64,000 nt of DNA from Bifidobacterium catenulatum PV20-2 (GTDB taxonomy: Bacteria; Actinomycetota; Actinomycetes; Actinomycetales; Bifidobacteriaceae), in the NCBI RefSeq assembly GCF_000800455.1, contig NZ_CP007456.1, forward strand, positions 1,364,001-1,428,000. Direction: 5' to 3'. Position numbers and translations under genes: made by a program. Every line of letters begins with the position of its first letter. The stretch's first letter is position 1. Shown piece after piece: positions 27,966 through 39,157 of this stretch. Under the pieces are notes generated by a model that did not search any database, had not been told where the DNA came from, and saw nothing but the letters and a program-made list of their open reading frames with translations.

Positions 27966-29447
27966 TTATCGGGTGTGCAAAGGCCTGCCATCCGCTTTGA
28001 GCAGCGCCTCTCCGAACGATTCGCTGAACGTAGGATGCGGGTGAATGAGCCTTGCCGCATCGGCAAGCGGTACATGGTTACCGACCAGCTGTTCGGCTTC
28101 CGCGATCAGATCGCTGGCTATCGGACTGACGATGTGCACGCCAAGCACAAGAGGAACGTCGGGAGCGTCAGCCATCGCACCGCTGACGATGGTCATGGAT
28201 CCGCCCTCCCCACTCATGAGCATACGCGAGTTGGACAGCATCGGATATGCGGTTTCCTGCGGATCGACAATGGTGTCACATGATTTCGCCTCGCCGAGCG
28301 TAAGCCCGACGCTTGCCGCCTCGGGGAAGGAAAACACGACTTGCGGCACGGTTTCGTCGATGACAGGTTTGGGATCAAGTCCCGCGATGGTTTCGGCGAT
28401 GGTGATACCCTGCTCGAACGCACGGTGCGCCAAGGCATGCCCCGGCGTGATATCTCCCAAAGCCCATACGCCTTCCACGTTCGTGCGCCCGTACGCATCG
28501 GTCAGAACATAGCCACGTTCATCCAATGCGATGCCGTTGGATGCGAACCAGTCGGCATCGGTGTTCGGCATGCGGCCGATGGCAGCAAGCACCACTTCGC
28601 CATACGCGGTGCGCTCCTCAACGTCATCACCCTGCCTGTAGTGCACGGTAGCACCCAAGTTCGCTCCGGTGTCCACATGACTCACCGACGTGCGCGCCAC
28701 CACATCCACGCCACGGCGTTTGAGCTCACGAGTCAACGTCATCGAAGCCCGCCTCTCCCAAGACGACAGCACGCGGTCCTTGCGAATGAGCAAGGTCACC
28801 TCGCATCCCGACGCGTTCCACAATGATGCGAATTCCAACGCCACCGCGCCAGCGCCGATAATCACCGCGCTGGATGGGAACGCGTCCAATTCCAGAGCCT
28901 GCGTCGAATCAATCAACGCTCCGGAAAACGGATCGTCAGGCAACGGCAGCGGGCGCGAACCGGTCGCGAGAACAATATCGCCGCCTGCGATCGTAAGTTT
29001 CGATCCTACAGGTTCCCCTACTCCCGCCTTGATGGAACGCAGAACCTGCGTCTCTCCCAAGGCCGGCGCAACATGCACCTCATGACCATTTTTCAGCTGT
29101 GCCTCGCCACGGAACACGGTGACGCCACGGTGCGACAGCAATCCCGCCAATCCCTTCGTCATCGTCTCCACCGTGGACATACGGAAGTCACGCAACCTGC
29201 CGAAGTCAATGCTCTGCAACGCTACATTGATGCCCATACGCTCCGCCTGACGTACGTTCTCCACACTATGCGCGGCCGTCAGCAACGCCTTCGATGGAAT
29301 GCACCCGCGATTGAGGCAAGTGCCTCCCAACGTGTCGTCGCGTTCGACCAATGCCACCGTTTTGCCAAGTTGGGCAGCGCGTAGTGCCGTGGAATATCCG
29401 CCCGGTCCCGCTCCGATGATGACGATGTCGAAATGCAGTTCAGTCAT
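27966..29447 (-). CDS. lpd: Dihydrolipoyl dehydrogenase (lone)
   Basis: A 493-residue flavoprotein disulfide reductase. The FAD-binding motif is DIVIIGAGPGGYSTALRAAQ, the redox-active pair is in GGTCLNRGCIPSKAL (about residues 40-54), the NAD-binding fold is around VIIGAGAVALEFASLW and the C-terminal catalytic dyad lies in AARLIHPHPTFSE. It would oxidise protein-bound dihydrolipoamide with NAD. No E1, E2 or glycine-cleavage gene is adjacent, so its partner is unclear. ATG 29447 has GAGGA upstream. Confidence 0.9.
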   Translation of the reverse strand: MTELHFDIVIIGAGPGGYSTALRAAQLGKTVALVERDDTLGGTCLNRGCIPSKALLTAAHSVENVRQAERMGINVALQSIDFGRLRDFRMSTVETMTKGLAGLLSHRGVTVFRGEAQLKNGHEVHVAPALGETQVLRSIKAGVGEPVGSKLTIAGGDIVLATGSRPLPLPDDPFSGALIDSTQALELDAFPSSAVIIGAGAVALEFASLWNASGCEVTLLIRKDRVLSSWERRASMTLTRELKRRGVDVVARTSVSHVDTGANLGATVHYRQGDDVEERTAYGEVVLAAIGRMPNTDADWFASNGIALDERGYVLTDAYGRTNVEGVWALGDITPGHALAHRAFEQGITIAETIAGLDPKPVIDETVPQVVFSFPEAASVGLTLGEAKSCDTIVDPQETAYPMLSNSRMLMSGEGGSMTIVSGAMADAPDVPLVLGVHIVSPIASDLIAEAEQLVGNHVPLADAARLIHPHPTFSESFGEALLKADGRPLHTR

Positions 29448-29558
29448 GCCTGTCCTCGTTGATTCGTGCGTTATAACTGGTTCCATGGTAATGGAAAAGC
29501 CGCCGGTTTTCGCCGACGACTTGAAAAAACGATGGCCGCGATTCCCGGCAGGAGCCGA

Positions 29559-30161
29559 TCACTCCGGCCAGTGTCCACGCTTATCGTAACGCGGCTTCGG
29601 CAGACGCCAACGGCGCATCTGGATCGCACGGCTCCACGCATAGGAACCAGAACGCATGCCCTTGGCCACGGATTGCTCGCCGAACTTCTCAATGAGCTTC
29701 TTCTTGAGCTTACGCCACATGATCACCACGTCAATGATCACCGCAAACAGGTACACATACATGAGCATCATCAACGGCAATGCCAACGCAGGCCACTGAT
29801 ATGTCACAAAAATCGAACCGATCAGAATGACGAACGCAATCGGAATGAAGAACTCACCGAGGTTAAAACGAGCATCGACGTAGTCACGGATGTAAATGCG
29901 CCATGGCAGACGCTCTGCCTTCGGCATGTGGTTGATGTCGCCCTTCTGCATGGCATCGTATTCGGCGTTTTCACGTTCGCGCATACGCGCCTTGGCGGCC
30001 TTACGGCTCGCCTCGCGATCCTTGGGAACCAACGGGCGAAGATTCTGCGCCTGAGCATCCTTGCGCTTCGGCGTCGGACGACCCTTGCCAGAAGTATTTT
30101 CTGCAGCCTTGGTCTCGACAGGCTCCTGCGCCGTCTCTTCCTTCTTGTTAAACAAACTCAT
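29559..30161 (-). CDS. DUF3043 family membrane protein
   Basis: A 200-residue actinobacterial protein. The charged N-terminus contains GRPTPKRKDAQAQNLRPLVP and an Arg/Glu-rich helix, followed by GDINHMPKAERLPWRIYIRD, the family hallmark. Two membrane helices (about 112-132 and 138-158) follow, then a basic tail. The ATG at 30161 is chosen because the residues before it are not family-like. The function is unknown. It lies 111 bases after lpd on the same strand. Confidence 0.85.
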   Translation of the reverse strand: MSLFNKKEETAQEPVETKAAENTSGKGRPTPKRKDAQAQNLRPLVPKDREASRKAAKARMRERENAEYDAMQKGDINHMPKAERLPWRIYIRDYVDARFNLGEFFIPIAFVILIGSIFVTYQWPALALPLMMLMYVYLFAVIIDVVIMWRKLKKKLIEKFGEQSVAKGMRSGSYAWSRAIQMRRWRLPKPRYDKRGHWPE

Positions 30162-30311
30162 GCCTATAGAGCGTAAAGTGACGTATCGACGCCTTGGCCC
30201 TGCCCTGTCAACAATTGGACGCGCCGATTGAGACCGATACAATGGTCATTCGTTACACGCATATGATCACGCTGCGTTGTTGTATGGCAGCGCGTCTTTG
30301 TAAGGAGCAAT

Positions 30312-31679
30312 ATGGCAGCTTTACCTGTCGAAGAAGTTCGATCACGAGTCGAAGCGGATTTTGACCGCATCGTCAACGTGCTTAACAAGAAAATCGCATT
30401 ACAGTCCATTTCGGCAAAAGGCATCACCGCGGATCATATGAAACGATCCGCCGAATTTGTGGCCGAAGAGCTCAACAAGGTCGGCGTAAACGCCCAAGTG
30501 GTGCAGTCCCACAATCCTAATGGCACCCCGGGCGCTTGGGAAGTCATTGGTTCTAAGATTGTCAATGAGGATGCACCGACCGTGCTTCTGTACGCGCATC
30601 ACGATGTACAGCCGGTACCCGACGCCAGCGCATGGAACACCGACCCGTTCGTCGGCACTGTAATCGACACCCGCCTGTACGGGCGCGGCGCGGCCGACGA
30701 TGGCGGCGGCATCGCCATCCATTCAGGCGCATTGCAGGCCCTCGGCGACGATCTGAAAGTCAACATCAAAGTCTTCGTCGAGGGCGAAGAGGAAATGGGC
30801 TCACCAAGCTTCATTCCCTTCATCGAAGAACACAAAGACGAATTTGACTCCGATGTGATCATCGTCGCAGACTCGGGCAACTGGTCCGCGGAAATCCCCT
30901 CCCTTACCACATCACTTCGCGGCAACACCGACATCGACGTGCATGTCAAGGCATTGCATCACCCAGTGCACTCCGGCCAGTACGGCGGACCGATCCTCGA
31001 TGCGAACACGCTCGCAGCCATGCTGATCGCCTCCATGTACGACGAACACGGTGATCTGGCGGTACCGGGCGTCGCCTCAGAAGATCCAATCGGCGGACTG
31101 CAACGAGACATGGACGAGACAGCCGTGCGTACGGACGCCGGCATCGTCGATTCCTACCGTCTGGCCGGCACCGGTTCTTTGGCCGCACGCCTGTGGACCA
31201 AACCAAGCGTGACCGTCATCGGTTTTGACGCGCATCCGGTGGAAGGATCCTTCAATGTGATCTCCCCTGAAACAACGTTCCGCCTCAGCCTACGCACCGC
31301 CCCGAACCAGCGTCCGGAAGAGGCCCAGGAGGCGCTTGCCGCATTCATGGTCGAGCATGCCCCGTTCGGTGCCGAGGTGTGGGTCGACAAGCTCGATAAT
31401 GGCATGGGCTGGGCCATGGATCCGAATGCCGAAGCCACCAAGGATGCCATGGAAGCCATGGAAGAGGCTTTTGGCGTGGCTCCTGTCAACAAGGGTGAAG
31501 GCGGTTCGATTCCGTTCATTCCGGAATTGCAGCGTATTTTCCCGAAGGCCCAAGTCTTGGTTACCGGACCGGAGGATCCGAAGGCCAACGCGCATAGCCC
31601 GAACGAGTCCATCAGCCTGCCCAGTCTGAAGAACAACGTGATCACCGAGGCGCTGCTGCTCGACAAGCTCGCCAAGTAG
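30312..31679 (+). CDS. M20-family dipeptidase / metallopeptidase
   Basis: A 455-residue zinc amidohydrolase of peptidase family M20 that probably trims dipeptides in the cytosol. Metal-binding motifs are LLYAHHDVQPVP (about residues 95-106) and GRGAADDGGGIAIH (about 127-140). The catalytic EGEEEMGSP pair is at about 162, and the dimerisation domain occupies about 215-345. AAGGAGC lies five bases before the ATG. It stands alone between divergent DUF3043 and convergent ECF genes. Confidence 0.9.
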   Translation: MAALPVEEVRSRVEADFDRIVNVLNKKIALQSISAKGITADHMKRSAEFVAEELNKVGVNAQVVQSHNPNGTPGAWEVIGSKIVNEDAPTVLLYAHHDVQPVPDASAWNTDPFVGTVIDTRLYGRGAADDGGGIAIHSGALQALGDDLKVNIKVFVEGEEEMGSPSFIPFIEEHKDEFDSDVIIVADSGNWSAEIPSLTTSLRGNTDIDVHVKALHHPVHSGQYGGPILDANTLAAMLIASMYDEHGDLAVPGVASEDPIGGLQRDMDETAVRTDAGIVDSYRLAGTGSLAARLWTKPSVTVIGFDAHPVEGSFNVISPETTFRLSLRTAPNQRPEEAQEALAAFMVEHAPFGAEVWVDKLDNGMGWAMDPNAEATKDAMEAMEEAFGVAPVNKGEGGSIPFIPELQRIFPKAQVLVTGPEDPKANAHSPNESISLPSLKNNVITEALLLDKLAK

Positions 31680-31708
31680 CGGATGCCACGCTTTTTTTAA
31701 AAAACATA

Positions 31709-31755
31709 CAAAAAGGACGTTCCATTCCGTGCAACGAATGAAACGTCCTTTTTGT
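31709..31755. terminator. Bidirectional terminator
   Basis: AAAAAGGACGTT...AACGTCCTTTTT with an additional CATTC/GAATG pairing inside. The A-run and T-run on both sides suit termination of the dipeptidase gene and of the convergent ECF operon. Confidence 0.88.
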
Positions 31756-31802
31756 AATCGCCGCAAATCCAACAATCTCGCGCTATGAGATCATGTGTTC
31801 AA

Positions 31803-32645
31803 TCAATTGCCGGTACCGGTGAAAGCCCAATGCCAGTAGCCCGTGAAGTAAGCGCAAGACAACGCGATCACTGGCACTGCCACACAAATCGCATAAAACA
31901 GCCAGTCGACGGCATGCAAACGTGATTCCCGAGCCTGGCTACGTGGAGCATCCGATCCGAAAGCACGCGCCTCCATGGCGGTGGCAAGTTTCGTGCCACG
32001 TCGAATTGACACAACCAATAGGCTGAACGCCTGGGAAAACACGCGCTTGATGGCGCTACCGTCGCCCAGGCCACGAGAGCGGCGGGATTGTCCAAGCGCA
32101 CGCCAATCATCCTGCAGCAACGTAAACATGCGCATGCCAGCCAAGCCGCCATATACGAATCGTGACGGCAAATGCAGAATCTGCACCAAACCATCAGCCA
32201 GATCGGTCGGGTCAAGGCCAAGCGCGAGGATCACGCCGGGAACGGCAATGGCCGCCACACGTAGGAACGTGGCCAACGCCAAATACAACGATCCCTGCGA
32301 GATCACAATGACATTGCCAAGATTGATCAGCACGACACCGGAGGTTTTGCCATACAATGCCACGGAAATGAAGCTTCCCGAAGCTGCGACCCATACCGGC
32401 CAGGTTTTACGAAGCACCGTCCATGGAGCGACGCCTCCAATCCAGAGCAGCAGCATCTCCAACGCGAACGCCACCGATGCGGAAACCACGTCCAACGTCA
32501 CGAACATGGGAATGCACAATATCAGTGCACCGATGAAACGACTGACCGGATTAATCTTCGCTACAAACCATGACGGCGACGCCGGCTTGGCGTCATCATG
32601 ACGTTCCTTATGCGGCACCACGCTGATGGTTTCCAACTGTTCCAT
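31803..32645 (-). CDS. ykoC: ECF transporter transmembrane subunit (YkoC-like EcfT)
   Basis: A 280-residue EcfT-family membrane protein with five or six helices. The coupling motifs are SRRSRGLGDG (about residue 190) and MEARAFGSD (about 227), the A-R-G/A type boxes that contact the ATPases. It starts one base after the double-ATPase gene, which implies stoichiometric translation. Gene order S-AA'-T and the TPP riboswitch upstream point to thiamine or its pyrimidine precursor as cargo. Confidence 0.88.
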   Translation of the reverse strand: MEQLETISVVPHKERHDDAKPASPSWFVAKINPVSRFIGALILCIPMFVTLDVVSASVAFALEMLLLWIGGVAPWTVLRKTWPVWVAASGSFISVALYGKTSGVVLINLGNVIVISQGSLYLALATFLRVAAIAVPGVILALGLDPTDLADGLVQILHLPSRFVYGGLAGMRMFTLLQDDWRALGQSRRSRGLGDGSAIKRVFSQAFSLLVVSIRRGTKLATAMEARAFGSDAPRSQARESRLHAVDWLFYAICVAVPVIALSCAYFTGYWHWAFTGTGN

Positions 32646-32646
32646 C

Positions 32647-34137
32647 TCACTCCCCCTCGCTTACGAGAATGCGACGCGCACCCAGCGCTTCGATCAACGG
32701 CTCGTCATGAGTGACCATGATGACGGAACAGCCCGCGTCGCGCGCGCCCGCTATCAGCCTGACCATTTCCGTCCATGTGGTGAAATCCTGACCGAACGTC
32801 GGCTCATCCATCACCAACACCTTCGGCGCCGCGGCAAGCATGGACGCCACGGAAAGGCGACGCTTCTCGCCGCCGGATAACGTGAATGGATTGGCTGGGG
32901 CGAACCGTTTGAGGTTCAGCCGTTCCAGCATCATATCGGCGATGGCGTAGGCCTCGTCATCGGTTTTCCCCATGGATTTAGGGCCGACTGCCACTTCGTC
33001 GCGCACACTGGACGTGACGAACTGGTGTTCCGGCTCTTGGAACACCATGCCGATTCGCCCAAGAAGATCCCTGCTTTTCCATGTGAAGACGTTGTTCTCC
33101 CTATGCGCGGGAACCATGCTTTCATCCATACTTACCCGACCGGAAATCGGCTCGAGCAAGCCAGCCAAAGTCAAAGCAAGCGTGGATTTCCCCACACCGT
33201 TTTTGCCGGTCAGGGCGGTAATCTCGCCGGCACGGAACGCGAGGTTCACATGCTCGCCAAGCGCGAATTCACGTCCGAAGCTGAGATCCTCGGTTCGCAG
33301 AACAACATTTCCCGACGATTGATTGGATTCGGGAATATGGCTTTCGACAGTGCGCCCCGGAACCCAGGCACCGCCTTTTGCTAACACCGTCGCCATGCTG
33401 CCAAACACTTCTTCCGGAGTGCCGTCGGCAATGACTCCGCTGACATGCGAATCGGCTTCCGGCTTGCCAAGCACAATGACGCGATCCACCAAATCAAGCC
33501 ATACGTCGATATGATGCTCCACCACCACCAAGGTTTCATGGGTTCGGTCGAGCACATCACGTACCGCATCATGCACTTCCTTGACGCCTTCCGGATCAAG
33601 GTTGGCGGTCGGCTCATCAAGCAACAGCAGCCCGGGATGCATGGCGAGTACGCCAGCCAAAGCCAGACGTTGACGCTGCCCGCCAGAAAGCCTGCGCGTG
33701 GAGCGATCGAGCTTCATATAGCCAAGTCCAACAATGTCGAGTGAGGAACGGACCCTGCTCCAAATCTCATCTTTTGGCAGATTCAGATTTTCACAACCAA
33801 AAGCGGTATCGTCTCCCACACGTTCCAGAATCGTCTGTGCATCGGGGTCCTGCAATACCAATCCTGAGCGCCCACGCGAATGGCGGGCATCTGTTCCGTC
33901 GATCAGCAGCTCACCCTCGAGTTCGCCTTCATCATCACCGCCGAGCACGCCGGCAAGACCGGCCATCAACGTCGATTTTCCGGCACCGGAAGCACCCAAC
34001 AGCAATACGCGCTCCCCTGGCTGTATGGTGAAGTCCACATGCCTTAACGCAAAATCCTTACGTGAGGCATGTCGCCATCCCCAATCGCGTGCGACCACCC
34101 CGGCTGCGGAAAACGATTTTTCTGCATCAGTACCCAT
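32647..34137 (-). CDS. ykoD: ECF transporter double ATPase (YkoD-like)
   Basis: A 496-residue protein with two fused ABC ATPase domains that energise the importer. Domain 1: Walker A GASGAGKST, signature LSGGQRQRL, Walker B LLLLDEPTANLD. Domain 2: GKNGVGKST, LSGGEKRRL, VLVMDEPTFGQD. A fused pair of about 500 residues is the usual YkoD form. The start may be 34137 (MGTDAEK) or the ATG 15 bases upstream; neither has a strong ribosome-binding site. Confidence 0.88.
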   Translation of the reverse strand: MGTDAEKSFSAAGVVARDWGWRHASRKDFALRHVDFTIQPGERVLLLGASGAGKSTLMAGLAGVLGGDDEGELEGELLIDGTDARHSRGRSGLVLQDPDAQTILERVGDDTAFGCENLNLPKDEIWSRVRSSLDIVGLGYMKLDRSTRRLSGGQRQRLALAGVLAMHPGLLLLDEPTANLDPEGVKEVHDAVRDVLDRTHETLVVVEHHIDVWLDLVDRVIVLGKPEADSHVSGVIADGTPEEVFGSMATVLAKGGAWVPGRTVESHIPESNQSSGNVVLRTEDLSFGREFALGEHVNLAFRAGEITALTGKNGVGKSTLALTLAGLLEPISGRVSMDESMVPAHRENNVFTWKSRDLLGRIGMVFQEPEHQFVTSSVRDEVAVGPKSMGKTDDEAYAIADMMLERLNLKRFAPANPFTLSGGEKRRLSVASMLAAAPKVLVMDEPTFGQDFTTWTEMVRLIAGARDAGCSVIMVTHDEPLIEALGARRILVSEGE

Positions 34138-34193
34138 GAATCGTTCTTTCATTCCTTTTGCATTTGGCGTTCGTAAGGCGAACACGCATCAAA

Positions 34194-34235
34194 GAAGTCC
34201 CGTATCCACCCACCGTGAATGCGATACGGGACTTC
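34194..34235 (-). terminator. Intercistronic hairpin between ykoE and ykoD
   Basis: A perfect 13-bp stem GAAGTCCCGTATC with a 16-base loop, just after ykoE and before ykoD, followed on the minus strand by TTTGATG. It could be a weak terminator or a 3'-end stabiliser that raises S-component mRNA over the energising module. Confidence 0.65.
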
Positions 34236-34247
34236 ACAAACGAATCG

Positions 34248-34859
34248 TCAGACCAGAGTCTGCGCACGACCGGATTCGAAACGGTCGAGCACGCCTGTTT
34301 TGGCGATGGCCTGATGCAGCAGATACATCAGGACTCCAGCCACCAAAGCGCCGGAAACAATGGAAGTGACGCAGTTGACGGCAATACGCAAGCCTGCCCA
34401 GGCGGGGTTTGCGTTCCAGTTGTAGAGGAAGCATCCCAAACCGGCGAGGGTGCCGGAAATGGTGGCCGACAGCAAATCCCAACGCTTGTATGCGAAAATC
34501 GCAAAGCCGATTTCGGCAGTGAGACCTTGGCAGATGCCAATGATCAGGGAACCGCCGATGCCCCAGGGATTGCCCATGGCGAGTTCTATAGCGGCAGCAA
34601 GGGTTTCGGCGAACAGCGCAGCTCCAGGCTTTCGCACAATAAGGGCGGCCAGAGGTCCTGCAAATAGCCAGATGCCGTTCAGTAGGCCTTCGAAGCCAGG
34701 CGTCACCGCTTCGAACAGCGTGATTGGAGCCGCGCAGATAACATCCCAGCCCCAGAAAATCACACCAGCTGCAACCGCGATGATGGCGGCCACAACGATA
34801 TCAACGACTCGCCATTTGTTGTTGTGCTTCTTCACCGCGGAAGATTCATTTACGGTCAT
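34248..34859 (-). CDS. ykoE: ECF S component, YkoE-like (thiamine/HMP)
   Basis: A 203-residue membrane protein with about six helices that gives the ECF transporter its substrate specificity. The pattern GLLNGIWLFAGPLAALIVRKPGA and the following AAIELAMGNPWG match YkoE, the S component of the YkoEDC thiamine/hydroxymethylpyrimidine transporter. It directly follows a TPP riboswitch, which supports the substrate. The ribosome-binding AAAGG eight bases upstream lies inside a hairpin. Confidence 0.88.
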   Translation of the reverse strand: MTVNESSAVKKHNNKWRVVDIVVAAIIAVAAGVIFWGWDVICAAPITLFEAVTPGFEGLLNGIWLFAGPLAALIVRKPGAALFAETLAAAIELAMGNPWGIGGSLIIGICQGLTAEIGFAIFAYKRWDLLSATISGTLAGLGCFLYNWNANPAWAGLRIAVNCVTSIVSGALVAGVLMYLLHQAIAKTGVLDRFESGRAQTLV

Positions 34860-34863
34860 GAAT

Positions 34864-34887
34864 GTGCCTTTCTTTATGTCAAGGCAC
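34864..34887 (-). promoter_or_regulatory. Hairpin covering the ykoE ribosome-binding site
   Basis: On the mRNA strand GTGCCTT and AAAGGCAC pair around a nine-base loop, so the AAAGG that should bind 16S rRNA is in the 3' arm. It sits between the TPP aptamer and the ATG. This is the layout expected of an expression platform that blocks translation when thiamine pyrophosphate is bound. Confidence 0.65.
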
Positions 34888-34900
34888 GGGAAAAGAGAGA

Positions 34901-34977
34901 CGTCCGTGCGCCGGCATTACCCGGTATACGTTCATACGGTCGAAGCGTTTGCTTCCTCTCAGCCATACGGCCCCCGT
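34901..34977 (-). ncRNA. TPP riboswitch before ykoE
   Basis: Read on the minus strand, the segment contains GGGGGCCGTATGGCTGAGAG, then GACCGTATGAAC, then ACCGGGTAATGCCGGCG, which are the conserved parts of the THI element: the CTGAGA loop, the ACC(C)..GAAC stem and the GATAATGCCAGCG-like motif. It should repress ykoEDC when thiamine pyrophosphate is plentiful. Confidence 0.92.
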
Positions 34978-35137
34978 GTCTGCGCTTGATACTACACAAG
35001 GCACAAGATTTTCACAAGGGCTGTTTCATTTTCGCTTCGTTTCCGGCATAGAACACGCTCGGATTTTTGCAATGGCCTGTCTTCACGGGTTTCCCTCCCG
35101 TACTGAATGCAGCACGGAAACACGGTTCCATAGAGTT

Positions 35138-36259
35138 TTACAGAGGTCTGCACATCAATGATTCAGCTAGGTTCCTGAATGTCTCGCCAATACCGTCGGC
35201 ACGTAACGAGCCATCCTCATTCAGCACGGCCGGGCGTCCGTCCTCACCAGTCTCCCGCAATTCCGGTTCCAGTGGAAGCTGAGCGAGCAAAGGAACGTCA
35301 TAGCCGAGGCTTTCGGTCAGCTGTTCCGATACGCGCGTACCACCGCCTTCGCCGAAAATCCGCAGACGTTCACCCTTATGCTCGTAATAGCTCATGTTCT
35401 CTACGACGCCGCGCACTTTCATCGGCACCTGCAGCGCCACCAAGCCGGAGCGTACTGCGATGTCGGATGCGGACGGCTGCGGCGTGGTGATCACCACCAG
35501 TTCCGCATTCGGCAGGGCCTGGGCCACGGAAATCGCCATATCGCCGGTGCCCGGAGCCAAGTCAAGCAGAAGCACGTCGGGCTCGCCCCACCACACATCC
35601 GAAAGGAATTGTTCGAGCGAACGCTGCAGTCTCGGCCCTCTCCAAAGGATCGCACGATCGGCGCCCGCGAACATGCCGATGGAAATCAGTTTCACCCCCC
35701 AAGCGGTGACGGGCATGAGCATACCATTCAGATTGGTGGGTTGCGCATGCACGCCGAACAGTCGCGGCAGCGAGAACCCGTAGATGTCGGCGTCAATGGC
35801 GGCCGTATCATAACCGAGCGCCGCGAAAGTGGCGGCAAGATTCGCGGTGACGGACGATTTGCCGACACCGCCTTTGCCGGATGCTATGGCGAAAATACGG
35901 GTTTTGATGCCCGGCTTATTAAAGGGGTTCTGCTTGCGATCGGCTTTGAGACCTGCAACGAGTTGGGTGAGCTTGTCTTGGCTCATGGATCCGACTTCGA
36001 TACGCGGCAGCAGCGTCGCATCCGGGTAGGATGCCACCGCTCCGTTGATTTGGTTGGTGATGGTCTGCGATAATGGGCAGCCTTCCACCGTCAGCTCGAC
36101 TTCCACACGGACTTCGTAAGTGTTCGTTTTGCCTTCCACCGGTATCGCATCGATGGCTGCGATCATGCCCAGATCGGTCACGGACCGCCCCAGCTCGGGA
36201 TCGATCACTTTGCTGAGTCGCTCATAGATGCGCGCTTCAATGGTACGCTCGTCGGTCAT
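35138..36259 (-). CDS. Mrp/NBP35-type P-loop ATPase
   Basis: A 373-residue ATPase of the Mrp/ApbC family, implicated in iron-sulfur cluster carriage. Residues 1-90 form a MIP18/DUF59-type domain. The deviant Walker A SGKGGVGKSSVTANLA is at about 128-143, the switch LLDLAPGTGD at about 235, and the C-terminal region contains GVVENMSYYEHKG. The CxxC that binds the cluster in many Mrp proteins after ENMS is absent here. GGAGGAACC precedes the ATG at 36259. It stands alone, upstream of nothing in iron-sulfur metabolism. Confidence 0.85.
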   Translation of the reverse strand: MTDERTIEARIYERLSKVIDPELGRSVTDLGMIAAIDAIPVEGKTNTYEVRVEVELTVEGCPLSQTITNQINGAVASYPDATLLPRIEVGSMSQDKLTQLVAGLKADRKQNPFNKPGIKTRIFAIASGKGGVGKSSVTANLAATFAALGYDTAAIDADIYGFSLPRLFGVHAQPTNLNGMLMPVTAWGVKLISIGMFAGADRAILWRGPRLQRSLEQFLSDVWWGEPDVLLLDLAPGTGDMAISVAQALPNAELVVITTPQPSASDIAVRSGLVALQVPMKVRGVVENMSYYEHKGERLRIFGEGGGTRVSEQLTESLGYDVPLLAQLPLEPELRETGEDGRPAVLNEDGSLRADGIGETFRNLAESLMCRPL

Positions 36260-36352
36260 GGTTCCTCCTTTAACCGCGTACCAGACTAGCGTCTTGAGGC
36301 GCGGCATGCCAGAGCTTTCTTGCGATTATGTTGCCAGCTTGACGTTCCGACG

Positions 36353-39112
<2,760 letters not shown>

Positions 39113-39157
39113 CTAACGTGCCGTCGACGCTGAATTGTTCGCCCCGGATAGTGCCGG

